A stretch of DNA of 64,000 nt from CAIVVT01 sp963823095 (GTDB taxonomy: Bacteria; Acidobacteriota; Terriglobia; Bryobacterales; Bryobacteraceae): NCBI GenBank assembly GCA_963823095.1, contig CAWGKI010000009.1, forward strand, positions 7,946 through 71,945, written 5' to 3'. Numbering within the stretch: position 1 is the stretch's first letter; each line of letters starts with the position of its first letter. Below, piece by piece: positions 44,230 through 52,891 of the stretch. Below the pieces are notes generated by a model. It saw only the letters and a program-made list of their open reading frames with translations, ran no database searches and was not told the DNA's origin. A program made the position numbers and the translations under genes.

Positions 44230-44394
44230 GCACCGAGCCGCGAACGAAGAGAGCGGTCCCTTGTCGAACCACCTCTCCCTCTCGGTCGAAGCACAGCTCT
44301 GAAACGGAGCCGCGACCGTAAGCGAGGCGGAGCCATGACTGCGGCGCGGTGCTGCTTCGAGGCGGGACCGCTCTTCTCATTCGCGGCTCGGTGC
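44230..44394. mobile_element. Short element with 31-bp terminal inverted repeats (copy B)
   Basis: 165 bp; ends 44230-44260 and 44364-44394 are reverse complements at 28 of 31 positions and match the ends of copy A at 33849 (GCACCGAGCCGCGAACGAAG at the outer left). The interior contains GGAGCCGCGACCGTAAGCGA (44306-44325), and a related piece, GGAGCTGCGACCGTGAGGAA, lies just outside at 44189-44208. No ORF. The rest of the gap 43948-44507 holds no recognisable gene. Confidence 0.8.
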
Positions 44395-44507
44395 TGATAT
44401 GCAACAAACAGCTCGATGGTCCGCTTCCAGGTTGAATCTCCTTCCAGGCGTTGTGGCTTCGATCCGAGCAGTCGCGGCCCCGTTTCGGGTCGGCGACAAT
44501 GGAGATC

Positions 44508-44975
44508 ATGACCCACGCAGAACGCCAAGTGGCTATCCAGAAAATCGCGGCGCTCCCCGCGCAACTCGAAGCTTTGATCGCCGGACGCGCGGACTCGGAC
44601 CTGAACAAGAACTACGGACCGGGCAAATGGACGGCCCGGCAGGTGATCCACCATCTGGCCGACTCGCACATGCACTCCTTCATCCGTATGCGCTACATCG
44701 CGACCACCGACAACCCGACCATCCAGCCGTATGACCAGGACGAATGGGCCAAGCTGCCGGACGCCAGCACGGGCCCCGTTCAGCCCTCCCTGGAAATCCT
44801 GAAGGGCGCGCACGCGCGCTGGGCGGCCTTCCTGCTTGCGCTGCCCGACGAAGCGTTTAGCCGGACCGGCTTCCATCCCGAACGCGGTCCGCTGTCGCTC
44901 GACGACCTGGTGCGGATCTACGCCGGACACGGCGAAAAGCACCTGGGGCACATCCGCACGGCCTTCAATTCGTAA
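44508..44975 (+). CDS. DinB/YfiT-like putative metal-dependent hydrolase or thiol transferase
   Basis: 155 residues from ATG 44508, chosen for GGAG 5 nt upstream; in-frame starts at 44451 and 44499 lack a site. It is a four-helix DinB_2 protein: PGKWTARQVIHHLADSHMHS (about 38-57) and HGEKHLGHI (about 142-150) supply the three metal-binding His residues in the usual places. Relatives include bacillithiol transferases. The substrate is unknown. It converges on nuoH across a cluster of palindromic repeats. Confidence 0.85.
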   Translation: MTHAERQVAIQKIAALPAQLEALIAGRADSDLNKNYGPGKWTARQVIHHLADSHMHSFIRMRYIATTDNPTIQPYDQDEWAKLPDASTGPVQPSLEILKGAHARWAAFLLALPDEAFSRTGFHPERGPLSLDDLVRIYAGHGEKHLGHIRTAFNS

Positions 44976-44984
44976 CACGAGTGG

Positions 44985-45028
44985 GACAGACGATCGAGTG
45001 GGACAGACGATCGCTTGCGTCGTCTGTC
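44985..45028. repeat. Palindromic repeat, GACAGACGA-type (copies 4 and half copy)
   Basis: A half copy GACAGACGATCG (44985-44996) is followed by a full copy with perfect 9-bp arms, GACAGACGA (45002-45010) and TCGTCTGTC (45020-45028), around TCGCTTGCG. It begins 10 nt after the DinB stop codon. The spacer is the reverse complement type of that in copy 3 (CGCAAGCGA versus CGCACGCGA), so this copy is in the opposite orientation. Confidence 0.8.
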
Positions 45029-45151
45029 AACCAGTCTGTCCTTAAGCCCGCGCTGCGCCAACGCCGAAGTCTCGGCAGCGAGAATGCCGGTCGCGCCTGG
45101 AATCGAGTCGGGGGCTGCGGGTGATCGCCAGCGCTGGCCTTTGCGAGGAGT

Positions 45152-45179
45152 GACAGACCACGCTTCGCGATGGTCCGTC
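45152..45179. repeat. Palindromic repeat, GACAGACCA-type (copy 5)
   Basis: GACAGACCA, spacer CGCTTCGCGA, then TGGTCCGTC; 9-bp arms with one mismatch. It lies between the DinB gene and nuoH with copy 6. Confidence 0.75.
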
Positions 45180-45187
45180 CCACTGGC

Positions 45188-45215
45188 AACAGACCACGCA
45201 AGGCGATGGTCTGTT
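45188..45215. repeat. Palindromic repeat, GACAGACCA-type (copy 6)
   Basis: AACAGACCA, spacer CGCAAGGCGA, then TGGTCTGTT: perfect 9-bp arms in which the outer G-C of other copies is changed to A-T on both sides. It ends 9 nt from the nuoH stop and could act as an mRNA 3' end structure. Confidence 0.75.
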
Positions 45216-45224
45216 CCACCCTTA

Positions 45225-46403
45225 TCAGCCGCGCAGCATTCCGACCAGCGCGTTGACGAAGAGAGCGCCGAGCGCCGTCGGGATCATGACCTTCCACCCG
45301 ATGTTCATCAACTGGTCGTAGCGATAGCGCGGGAAAGTGCCCCGGATCCAGATCATCGTATACAGGGCGATAAACAGTTTCAGCAGAAACCAGAATACAG
45401 GCGCCGCCACGGCGTTGAAAGCCGGTATGAGATACACGCCGGCGATCCCGAAGAAGGCCAATCCGACGACGGCCATGGCAATCGCATAACCCTTGATGGG
45501 CTGCTGCTTCACCAGATAGAGGCACAGCGCTCCGCTGGCTCCGAAGACCGCGAGCGGGCCGCCGAAGTCGAACGGGATGGCCAGCCAGGCGACGTTGGGA
45601 AACGGACGGAGCCAGCCGCCCCAGAACACCGTCACCGCCACGCTGCCCACCACGAACATCGCCGTGTATTCGGCCAGGAAGTAGATGGCATAGCGGAAGC
45701 CGCTGTACTCGGTGAAGTAGCCGGCAACGAGTTCGCTCTCGGCCTCGGGCAGATCGAACGGCGCACGGTTGGTCTCGGCGATCGAACTGATGAAGTAGAC
45801 CATGAACGGCACGAACATCAGACCGTAGTTGCCAAAGGCGAACCAGACGTTGCTATGACGCTGGGCCTCGACGATACCGGTCATCGAAAGCGTGCCGGCG
45901 GCCATCACGCCCGAAACCAGGGCCAGCGATAGAGCCACCTCGTAGCTGACCAACTGCGCCGCGCCGCGCAAGCCGCCGAGCAACGAGTAATGGCTATTGG
46001 AAGACCACCCGCCGAGGATGACGCCTAGAACTCCGATGCTCGACAATGCGGAGATCACTACAAGGCCAACGTTTACGTCGACCACGTGGAAGACCTGGCT
46101 GAACGGTATGACGGCCAGACTGGTGGCAGCCGTGAAGAACGAAATCACCGGCGCAAAGCGGAACAAGCCCTTGTTCGACGCGGCCGGAATCAGGTCCTCT
46201 TTGAGCAGCAGTTTCACCGCATCGGCGAGAGTCTGCAGCAAGCCGTTGGGGCCCACGCGCATGGGGCCCAGGCGCACCTGCATGTCGCCCAGGACTTTGC
46301 GTTCCAGCAGGACGGTATAAGCGACCGCGAGCGGAATCACGGCGAGCAGAACCAGCGTCATCGTCAAAGGGAGGAACCAGGGATTCGAGAGAATTGCGTT
46401 CAT
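45225..46403 (-). CDS. nuoH: NADH-quinone oxidoreductase subunit H
   Basis: 392 residues with eight or more transmembrane helices. Conserved signatures: LLERKVLGDMQVRLGPMRVG (about 32-51) and AETNRAPFDLPEAESELVAG (about 208-227), which line the quinone entry. It is the link between the peripheral and membrane arms of complex I. It is last in the operon here, after nuoN (10 nt), whereas it usually lies between G and I; this order is unusual. Confidence 0.95.
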   Translation of the reverse strand: MNAILSNPWFLPLTMTLVLLAVIPLAVAYTVLLERKVLGDMQVRLGPMRVGPNGLLQTLADAVKLLLKEDLIPAASNKGLFRFAPVISFFTAATSLAVIPFSQVFHVVDVNVGLVVISALSSIGVLGVILGGWSSNSHYSLLGGLRGAAQLVSYEVALSLALVSGVMAAGTLSMTGIVEAQRHSNVWFAFGNYGLMFVPFMVYFISSIAETNRAPFDLPEAESELVAGYFTEYSGFRYAIYFLAEYTAMFVVGSVAVTVFWGGWLRPFPNVAWLAIPFDFGGPLAVFGASGALCLYLVKQQPIKGYAIAMAVVGLAFFGIAGVYLIPAFNAVAAPVFWFLLKLFIALYTMIWIRGTFPRYRYDQLMNIGWKVMIPTALGALFVNALVGMLRG

Positions 46404-46413
46404 CGGGTGCCTC

Positions 46414-47880
46414 CTAGCGGGTGATGCTCCACTGCGCGAAACGCAGCCACGGCTCGGGATAGACGCCGATGACCAGCGTCAATGCGCCCGTTACGCCGAG
46501 AGCCAGTTTCATGCCGAGGCTGGTTGTGGGCGCAACGTCGCTCTCCTGTTTCTGGGTGAACATGGCGCGCACCAGGCGGAAGTAATAGTAAATGGCGACG
46601 GCGACATACAGCGCGGCGAAAATGGCCAGCGCGTAATGGCCGCTCTGCAGCAGGCCGAGGAAGATCAGGTACTTTCCGAGGAAGCCCGCCGTGGGCGGAA
46701 TGCCCGCGAGGGAGAGCAGGAAGATCAGCATCCAGATCGCGTGCGCCGGACTCTTCTGCATCAAGCCGTTCAGGTCGTTGATGTCCTCGCCCGCGATACC
46801 CTTGCTGGCCAGCGACGTCAGCACCAGGAAGGCTCCGAGGTTCATAAAGGCGTAGACCAGGATGTAGATCATCACGCCCTGCATGCCGATGGAGTTGCGA
46901 GCGATGACGCCAAGCAGCAGGTAGCCCGCGTGGTTGATGGAGCTGTAGGCGAGCAGGCGCTTCGTGTTCGTCTGGGTGACTGCGGCGAAGTTGCCCACCG
47001 TCATGCTAAGCAAAGAAACGCCGATCAGAATCGGCTCCCACGCGGCATGCGCGGTTCCTAGGGGCCCGGTCAAAAGCCGGATCAGCAACGCGAGCGAAGC
47101 GGCCTTGGAGCCGACGGAGAGATAGGCAGTCACAACGGTTGGCGCGCCTTCATAGGCATCCGGAGTCCACATATGGAATGGAGCCGCCGAGATCTTGAAG
47201 AACAGACCGACCAGGATGGTTGCAATTGCCAGGTACAGCAGCGGGTCGTACGGGTCGCGACCGGCGACGGCTGTGGCAATGTCGTTCAGCTTCGTCGATC
47301 CGGAGATGCCGTAGAGAATCGAGAAGCCGTAGGCCAGGAATCCGCTGGAAAAGCCGCCGAGCAGCAGGTACTTCAAAGCCGCTTCGTTCGACCGCTTGTC
47401 CTTGCGCATGAATCCAACCAGCACGTAGAACGTGACGGCCATGGTCTCCAGCCCGATGAAGAGCGTGACCAATTCGTTGCCGCTGGCCAGGAAGAACATG
47501 CCGCACTGGGCCAGCATGATGAGGCCGTAATACTCGCCGTGATGCTCCTCGCGCACCTCGAAGTAGCGGTAGGAGATCAGGGCGACGATCGTTGTCGTCG
47601 CCAGGAAGATCCAATGGAAATAGAGTGAGAAGCCATCGACCACCAGCGATCCGCCGAAGGCTTGGATCGTGCCGCCGTGCTCGTTCAGGAACGACTGTTG
47701 CCGCCACAGGGCTATTCCGGCAAATGCTTCGCCGAGGACCAGGAACCACACCAGCAGGCGCCGCTGACGGGGCTCGGGAAAGACCCAGAAGTCGAACAGC
47801 AGCGTCGCGCAGCCGAACAGTGCCAGCAGGATCACGGGCAACAGAACGAAGTGATCGGTGGAGCTGTAGTAAACGCTCAT
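46414..47880 (-). CDS. nuoN: NADH-quinone oxidoreductase subunit N
   Basis: 488 residues, 14 predicted helices, antiporter-like. Key lysines and the family motif are seen in APFHMWTPDAYEGAPTVVTA (about 232-251) and RLLAYSSINHAGYLLLG (about 309-325). It is one of three proton-pumping subunits. The start overlaps the nuoM stop by 4 nt, so the two are translationally coupled. Confidence 0.95.
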   Translation of the reverse strand: MSVYYSSTDHFVLLPVILLALFGCATLLFDFWVFPEPRQRRLLVWFLVLGEAFAGIALWRQQSFLNEHGGTIQAFGGSLVVDGFSLYFHWIFLATTTIVALISYRYFEVREEHHGEYYGLIMLAQCGMFFLASGNELVTLFIGLETMAVTFYVLVGFMRKDKRSNEAALKYLLLGGFSSGFLAYGFSILYGISGSTKLNDIATAVAGRDPYDPLLYLAIATILVGLFFKISAAPFHMWTPDAYEGAPTVVTAYLSVGSKAASLALLIRLLTGPLGTAHAAWEPILIGVSLLSMTVGNFAAVTQTNTKRLLAYSSINHAGYLLLGVIARNSIGMQGVMIYILVYAFMNLGAFLVLTSLASKGIAGEDINDLNGLMQKSPAHAIWMLIFLLSLAGIPPTAGFLGKYLIFLGLLQSGHYALAIFAALYVAVAIYYYFRLVRAMFTQKQESDVAPTTSLGMKLALGVTGALTLVIGVYPEPWLRFAQWSITR

Positions 47881-49427
47881 CGAACGCGCGCCTCCGCCGC
47901 AACAGGTTGAACGACTTCCGCCGCCAGTGGGGCGTTGGCCGACTGGTGGACGCGGTGCACGATCTGCGCCACCGGTTTTTCAAGAATGTCGAAATAAGGT
48001 TTTGGATACACGCCGATGGTGACCGCCCAGATCATCAGCGGCACGAAGATGGCCCATTCGCGCCAGGTGAGATCTTTCAATCCGCGATTCTTCTCGTTGG
48101 TGATCTCGCCCAGCATCGTGCGCTGATAAAGCCACAGCAGGTACGCCGCGCCGAAGATGACGCCCAGCACGGCGAATGCCGCCCAGATCTTGTTGGCCTC
48201 GAATGCCCCTTGCAGAATCGTGAACTCGCCGACGAACCCGTTCAGCAGCGGCAGGCCCGCGCTCGACAGCATCGCGATGGCAAAGACGATGGCGTAGTTG
48301 GGCATGACATGCGCCAACCCGCCGAACTCCTTGATCTCGCGCGTGTGACGGCGCTCATAAATGACGCCCACCACAAGGAAGAGCATGCCTGTGGAGATGC
48401 CGTGATTGATCTGCTGGATGATCGACCCGGCGATGCCGTTCTGGTTCAGCGCGAAGATGCCCAAGGTGCAGAAGCCCAGGTGGCTCACCGAAGAGTACGC
48501 GACCAGTTTCTTCCAGTCCTTTTGGACCAGGCTGACGAACGCTCCGTAGAGAATGCCAATCAGCGATAGCGTCGCGAGGATGGTGACGATGGTCTTGTCC
48601 GATGAGGCATTGGGAAGCAGCGGAAGCGAGAAGCGGATGAAGCCGTAAGTCCCCATCTTCAGCAGGACCGCCGCGAGGATCACCGATCCGGCCGTGGGCG
48701 CCTCCGTGTGCGCGTCGGGCAGCCAGGTGTGGAAGGGGAACATCGGGACCTTGATGGCGAAACCGAGGAAGAAGGCCCAGAAGACCCACTGCTGCACGCC
48801 CAGGGACATGTTCAGCTTCATCAGTTCCGAGATCTCGAAAGTGTAGTGGCCGAACTGCTGCGCGTACTGGAAGTAGAGCGTCAGGATGCCGAGCAGCATC
48901 AACACGCCGCCGGCCAAGGTGTAGAGGAAGAACTTGATGGCCGCATAGAGCTTTCGCGGCCCGCCCCAGATGCCGATGATGAAGTACATCGGCACCAGCA
49001 CCAGTTCCCAGAAGGTATAAAACAGCAGGAAGTCGAGCGAAATGAAGACGCCGACCATGCCCACCTGCTGCAGCAGGAACATGGCGTAGTATTCCTTTTC
49101 CCGATCCTTGATCGAGGTCCAGGAACTGAAAATGGCGATGAGACCCATGACGGTGGTCAGCATCACCATCAGGAGCGAAATGCCGTCCACGCCAATCAGG
49201 TATTGGACGCCGAGCGAAGGAATCCACTCGGCCCGCTCAACAAACTGATAGCCATCCTTGGCTTTGTCGAAGCTGAGCAGCAGGGGAATGGAAACCAGAA
49301 AGCCCGCGGCGGCGGCGATGTTGGCCCACAGCCGGATCAGAAACTTGTTCTGTCCCGGGATGAGCAGCAGCACGAGCAGCCCGGCCAGCGGTGTGAAGAG
49401 AACGATGGATAGTATGTGCGACTGCAT
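47877..49427 (-). CDS. nuoM: NADH-quinone oxidoreductase subunit M
   Basis: 516 residues, 14 helices. Signatures: FFLGFAIKVPMFPFHTWLPD (about 218-237), HTEAPTAGSVILAAVLLKMG (about 239-258) and KLVAYSSVSHLGFCTLGI. The conserved Glu and Lys of the proton channel are present (SDLLFYTFWELVLVPMYF region). It is an antiporter-like pump subunit next to nuoL (3 nt gap) and nuoN. Confidence 0.95.
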   Translation of the reverse strand: MQSHILSIVLFTPLAGLLVLLLIPGQNKFLIRLWANIAAAAGFLVSIPLLLSFDKAKDGYQFVERAEWIPSLGVQYLIGVDGISLLMVMLTTVMGLIAIFSSWTSIKDREKEYYAMFLLQQVGMVGVFISLDFLLFYTFWELVLVPMYFIIGIWGGPRKLYAAIKFFLYTLAGGVLMLLGILTLYFQYAQQFGHYTFEISELMKLNMSLGVQQWVFWAFFLGFAIKVPMFPFHTWLPDAHTEAPTAGSVILAAVLLKMGTYGFIRFSLPLLPNASSDKTIVTILATLSLIGILYGAFVSLVQKDWKKLVAYSSVSHLGFCTLGIFALNQNGIAGSIIQQINHGISTGMLFLVVGVIYERRHTREIKEFGGLAHVMPNYAIVFAIAMLSSAGLPLLNGFVGEFTILQGAFEANKIWAAFAVLGVIFGAAYLLWLYQRTMLGEITNEKNRGLKDLTWREWAIFVPLMIWAVTIGVYPKPYFDILEKPVAQIVHRVHQSANAPLAAEVVQPVAAEARVR

Positions 49428-49430
49428 GTC

Positions 49431-51440
49431 TTAGCGCACCCAGTAATAGCCGAAAATCGCCAGCAAGCCGATCACGAAGACCAGCGCGTAGCTTGGCAGG
49501 AGCCCGGTCTGCAGGAAGCGGACCGGGAAGGAGAGCGCCCGAACCGTGAAGGCGCTCAGATTCACAAGCCCATCCACGATCCAGGTATCCCACCACATGG
49601 AAACCGTAGAAACGAAGCGTGTGGTCCAGGCCGTGCCATTCACGCCGCCGTCGACGACCTCGCGATCGAACCTGGCGAAGAGTCCGCCGCCGCCGAGCGA
49701 GAGACCGCGGATGAAGATCAGATCGTAAACTTCATCCACGTACCACTTGTTCAGCAGCACTGGATAGAGCACGCCGCCGCTCGGACGCTGGTCCCGGCGC
49801 AGCTTTGTGTACATGTAGCGCGCGACAAAGATGCCGCCGAACGCGATGAGGACCGAAACGCCCATCATCAGCCATTCGGTGGCATGATCGGCATGTTCGG
49901 CGCCTTCATTCGCCAGCGCCTTTACGGGTTCGAAGACCGGTTCGAGCCAGCCCTCAAAACCGCGGAAGAATTCCGGGAGCCCGAAGAGCTTCGGGGTGCC
50001 GAGCCAACCCACCAGCACGCTGCCCGCGGCCAGTACCATCAGCGGTACGGTCATCGTCTTGGGCGACTCATGCAGATGGTGCTTCGTGTGCTCGTCCATG
50101 CGCTTCTCGCCATAGAAGGTGAGGAACATGAGGCGCCACATGTAGAAGGCAGTCATCGCGGCCGTAACGAGTCCGACAACCGTGAAGAAATTCGAGCCGA
50201 GCGGCGAGGCGTGAGTCTGCCAGATGATCTCGTCTTTCGAGAAGAAGCCGGCCAGGCCTGGGACGCCCGCGATGGCCAGCGAAGCGATGAACATGGTGCG
50301 GAACGTGGTGGGGATCTTGTCCTTCAGCCCGCCCATTTTGTTCATGTCCTGCTCGCCGCCCATGGCGTGGATCACGCTCCCCGCGCCAAGGAAGAGCAGG
50401 GCCTTGAAGAAGGCGTGGGTGAAGAGATGGAACACGGCCACCCAGTAAGCGCCGACTCCCGCGGCCACGAACATATAGCCGAGCTGGCTGACGGTGGAGT
50501 AGGCCAGCACCTTCTTGATGTCGGTCTGCACCAGGGCGATGGAGGCCGCGAAGATCGCGGTCGCCGCGCCAACGCCGGCCACGATAAACGAAGTCTCCGG
50601 GGTCAACTGGAACAGCGCATTCGAGCGCGCCACCATGTAGACGCCCGCGGTGACCATGGTCGCCGCATGGATCAGGGCCGAGACCGGGGTTGGACCTTCC
50701 ATTGCGTCGGGCAGCCACACGTACAACGGAATCTGCGCCGACTTGCCCGTTGCCCCGATGAACAGCAGCAGCGCGGTCAGGCTCAGCAGTCCGAAGCTGT
50801 GCTCCACGCCGAAGCGCGCCGATCGCAGCGCCTCGTTGACGTCGGTGAACTTCAACGAATCGGTGATCTGGTACAGGAAGAACATCCCGAGGATGAAGCC
50901 CGCGTCGCCGATGCGATTGACGATGAAGGCCTTCTTGCCCGCGTCCCCGGCAGATTTCTTATTGAAATAGAACCCGATCAGCAGGTAGCTGCAAAGCCCG
51001 ACGCCCTCCCATCCGACGAACAGCAGCGGGTAGCTGTTTGCGAGGACGAGGGTCAGCATGAAGAAGACGAACAGGTTCAGGTATCCGAAGAAGCGGTAGT
51101 ATCCGCCCTCGTGGCCCATGTAGCCGATGGAATACACATGGATCAGGAACCCGACGCCGGTGACCACCAGGATCATCACGGAGCTGAGCGGGTCGAGCAG
51201 GTACGCCATGTCCACTTTCATCAGCGGCAGCCATGGGAACAGCGTCACCTGATGAATCTTGTGGGCCAGTCCGGCCAGTTGCAGGACCGCGCCGACGGAG
51301 AGTAGAAATGAGACCCCAACCGCGCCCGGACAGATAATGCTGATGGCCGCCTTCGGCAGTTTTCTGCCGAAAAACAGCATCACGGCGGCTCCAAAGAGCG
51401 GTACCAAGGGGATCAGCCAGATCAGGTCTAAAAAGTTCAT
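49431..51440 (-). CDS. nuoL: NADH-quinone oxidoreductase subunit L
   Basis: 669 residues with about 16 helices, including the long lateral helix region at the C-terminal end typical of NuoL. Signatures: GWEGVGLCSYLLIGFYF (about 144-160), KSAQIPLYVWLPDAMEGPTP (about 234-253) and KKVLAYSTVSQLGYMFVA (about 310-327). It is the most distal proton pump of complex I. Confidence 0.96.
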   Translation of the reverse strand: MNFLDLIWLIPLVPLFGAAVMLFFGRKLPKAAISIICPGAVGVSFLLSVGAVLQLAGLAHKIHQVTLFPWLPLMKVDMAYLLDPLSSVMILVVTGVGFLIHVYSIGYMGHEGGYYRFFGYLNLFVFFMLTLVLANSYPLLFVGWEGVGLCSYLLIGFYFNKKSAGDAGKKAFIVNRIGDAGFILGMFFLYQITDSLKFTDVNEALRSARFGVEHSFGLLSLTALLLFIGATGKSAQIPLYVWLPDAMEGPTPVSALIHAATMVTAGVYMVARSNALFQLTPETSFIVAGVGAATAIFAASIALVQTDIKKVLAYSTVSQLGYMFVAAGVGAYWVAVFHLFTHAFFKALLFLGAGSVIHAMGGEQDMNKMGGLKDKIPTTFRTMFIASLAIAGVPGLAGFFSKDEIIWQTHASPLGSNFFTVVGLVTAAMTAFYMWRLMFLTFYGEKRMDEHTKHHLHESPKTMTVPLMVLAAGSVLVGWLGTPKLFGLPEFFRGFEGWLEPVFEPVKALANEGAEHADHATEWLMMGVSVLIAFGGIFVARYMYTKLRRDQRPSGGVLYPVLLNKWYVDEVYDLIFIRGLSLGGGGLFARFDREVVDGGVNGTAWTTRFVSTVSMWWDTWIVDGLVNLSAFTVRALSFPVRFLQTGLLPSYALVFVIGLLAIFGYYWVR

Positions 51441-51476
51441 CGACTTTCCTCAGTACTTAGCGGCCTGTGGCCAATC

Positions 51477-51788
51477 TCACCATTTCAAAATATCGATTTC
51501 GTCTATCAGGACCGTCTCTTTGTTGCGGAACAGAGCGATCAGGATGCCCAACCCGATGGCCGCTTCGGCGACGGCCACGGTGATCACGAATATCGCGAAG
51601 ATCTGTCCGTTCAGCGTTTTCAGGTGCTCACTGAAGGCGATCAGGTTCACGTTCACGGCGTTCAATATCAACTCGATCGACATCATGATGACGACCACGT
51701 TGCGGCGGAGCAGGACGCCGAGCGTGCCAATCAGCAGGAGCGCGGCGCTCAACACCAGATAGTGCGTAGTTGTGATGGGATGCAGCAT
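51477..51788 (-). CDS. nuoK: NADH-quinone oxidoreductase subunit K
   Basis: 103 residues with three helices. The family pattern is clear: HYLVLSAALLLIGTLGVLLR at the N-terminus, then MSIELILNAVNVNLIAF (about 36-52) with its conserved Glu, and VAEAAIGLGILIALFRNKET (about 72-91) with the second conserved Glu. It forms part of the proton path near subunit J. Confidence 0.95.
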   Translation of the reverse strand: MLHPITTTHYLVLSAALLLIGTLGVLLRRNVVVIMMSIELILNAVNVNLIAFSEHLKTLNGQIFAIFVITVAVAEAAIGLGILIALFRNKETVLIDEIDILKW

Positions 51789-51823
51789 CTCTTCTTGACT
51801 CCGTCCCAGGCCCTTCTCCGGAC

Positions 51824-52330
51824 CTAGTCCGACCCCTTCCTGGCCATCACGACGCTGCCGACGACCGCGACCAACAGCAGGAGCGAAGCCACTTCGAACG
51901 GGACCAGATACTCGCGGAACAGCAGATCGGACAGCCGCTCGACGTTGCCGCCAGCCTCCGGCACGCGCGGCGCCGCCAAGGACAGGGTGTCGCGTCCGCG
52001 GGTCAGGAAGCCGACGAACAGCGTGCCCGTGCCGATCACCGCGAGCAGGGGAGCGAGCCAGTGGCGCGCATAGCGCGGCTGCTTCGCAGTCTGGTCGAGA
52101 TTGACCAGCATGATGACGAACAGAAACAGCACGGTGATTCCGCCGATGTACAGCACGATCTGCACGGCGAAAAGAAACTCGGCTTTCTGCAAGAGGAACA
52201 GGCCGGCAACGCCGGCGAGCGTTGTGATGAGCGCGATGGCGCAGTTCACTGCGTTGCGAAGCGAGATGGTGAGAATCGCTCCCAGAAGCGTCAACAGCGC
52301 GAAGCTATAAAAAAGAACAGTGTCCAGCAT
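51824..52330 (-). CDS. nuoJ: NADH-quinone oxidoreductase subunit J
   Basis: 168 residues with five hydrophobic helices. LFLLQKAEFLFAVQIVLYIG (about 44-63) followed by GITVLFLFVIMLV is the conserved third-helix region. The C-terminal helix (SLLLLVAVVGSVVMARKG) is typical. It is encoded 35 nt before nuoK and 75 nt after nuoI. Confidence 0.93.
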   Translation of the reverse strand: MLDTVLFYSFALLTLLGAILTISLRNAVNCAIALITTLAGVAGLFLLQKAEFLFAVQIVLYIGGITVLFLFVIMLVNLDQTAKQPRYARHWLAPLLAVIGTGTLFVGFLTRGRDTLSLAAPRVPEAGGNVERLSDLLFREYLVPFEVASLLLLVAVVGSVVMARKGSD

Positions 52331-52405
52331 GGGCGGTCGTCCAGCAAACTTCAGCCGGTCGTTGCCCCGGCTCGAAGCTAGGGGCGAACTTCCGCAATTC
52401 AGCGC

Positions 52406-52861
52406 CTAGAACTTGTACTTGGCCGGTTTCGGGCCTTCCTCCAACGCCTGGCGGTCCCAAATGGCGCCTTCCCGTGAGTAATTCGCGATCTCGAAATCCT
52501 GAGTCAGCTCCAGGCAGTCCACGGGGCAGGCATCTTCGCACAATCCGCAAAACATGCAGCGCGAAGTGTCGTACGTAAAATTCACCAGTTCCTTGCGCTT
52601 GGTCTGCGCGTTGCGCTCCCAGCCCACAACGATGAGCTGCTCGGGGCAAGCCAACGCGCACAGGTCGCAAGCGATGCAGAGGGTTTCCCCGTTCTCGGGG
52701 TTGATATTCAGCCGGGGGGCTCCCCGATAACGCTCGCCAATCTTGGGCCGCGCAAACGGGTACTGCTCGGTCACCATCTTCTTGGGGTTCTGGCTCCGGA
52801 ACGTGACCCACATGCCTTCGAGCAGGTCGGCGAGAAAGATCTTTCTAAGCAGTTTCTTCAT
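52406..52861 (-). CDS. nuoI: NADH-quinone oxidoreductase subunit I
   Basis: 151 residues. It is an 8Fe ferredoxin-like subunit with CIACDLCALACPEQ (about 61-74) and CMFCGLCEDACPVDC (about 100-114), which hold clusters N6a and N6b. The RGAPRLNINPENGETLCIAC run is a family signature. The N-terminal helix (about 1-20) lies on the membrane. It passes electrons toward NuoB. Confidence 0.95.
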   Translation of the reverse strand: MKKLLRKIFLADLLEGMWVTFRSQNPKKMVTEQYPFARPKIGERYRGAPRLNINPENGETLCIACDLCALACPEQLIVVGWERNAQTKRKELVNFTYDTSRCMFCGLCEDACPVDCLELTQDFEIANYSREGAIWDRQALEEGPKPAKYKF

Positions 52862-52891
52862 CGGAGCATTCCCCCTTTCCGCCTTGCGGCG

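Noticed and set aside
44985..45215. CRISPR array
   Set aside because: The repeated units are palindromes of variable spacing and orientation with no constant repeat and spacer pattern, and no cas gene is in the window.
49416..51305. 629-residue plus-strand ORF
   Set aside because: Antisense to nuoL; composition rich in Glu, His and Arg without family motif.
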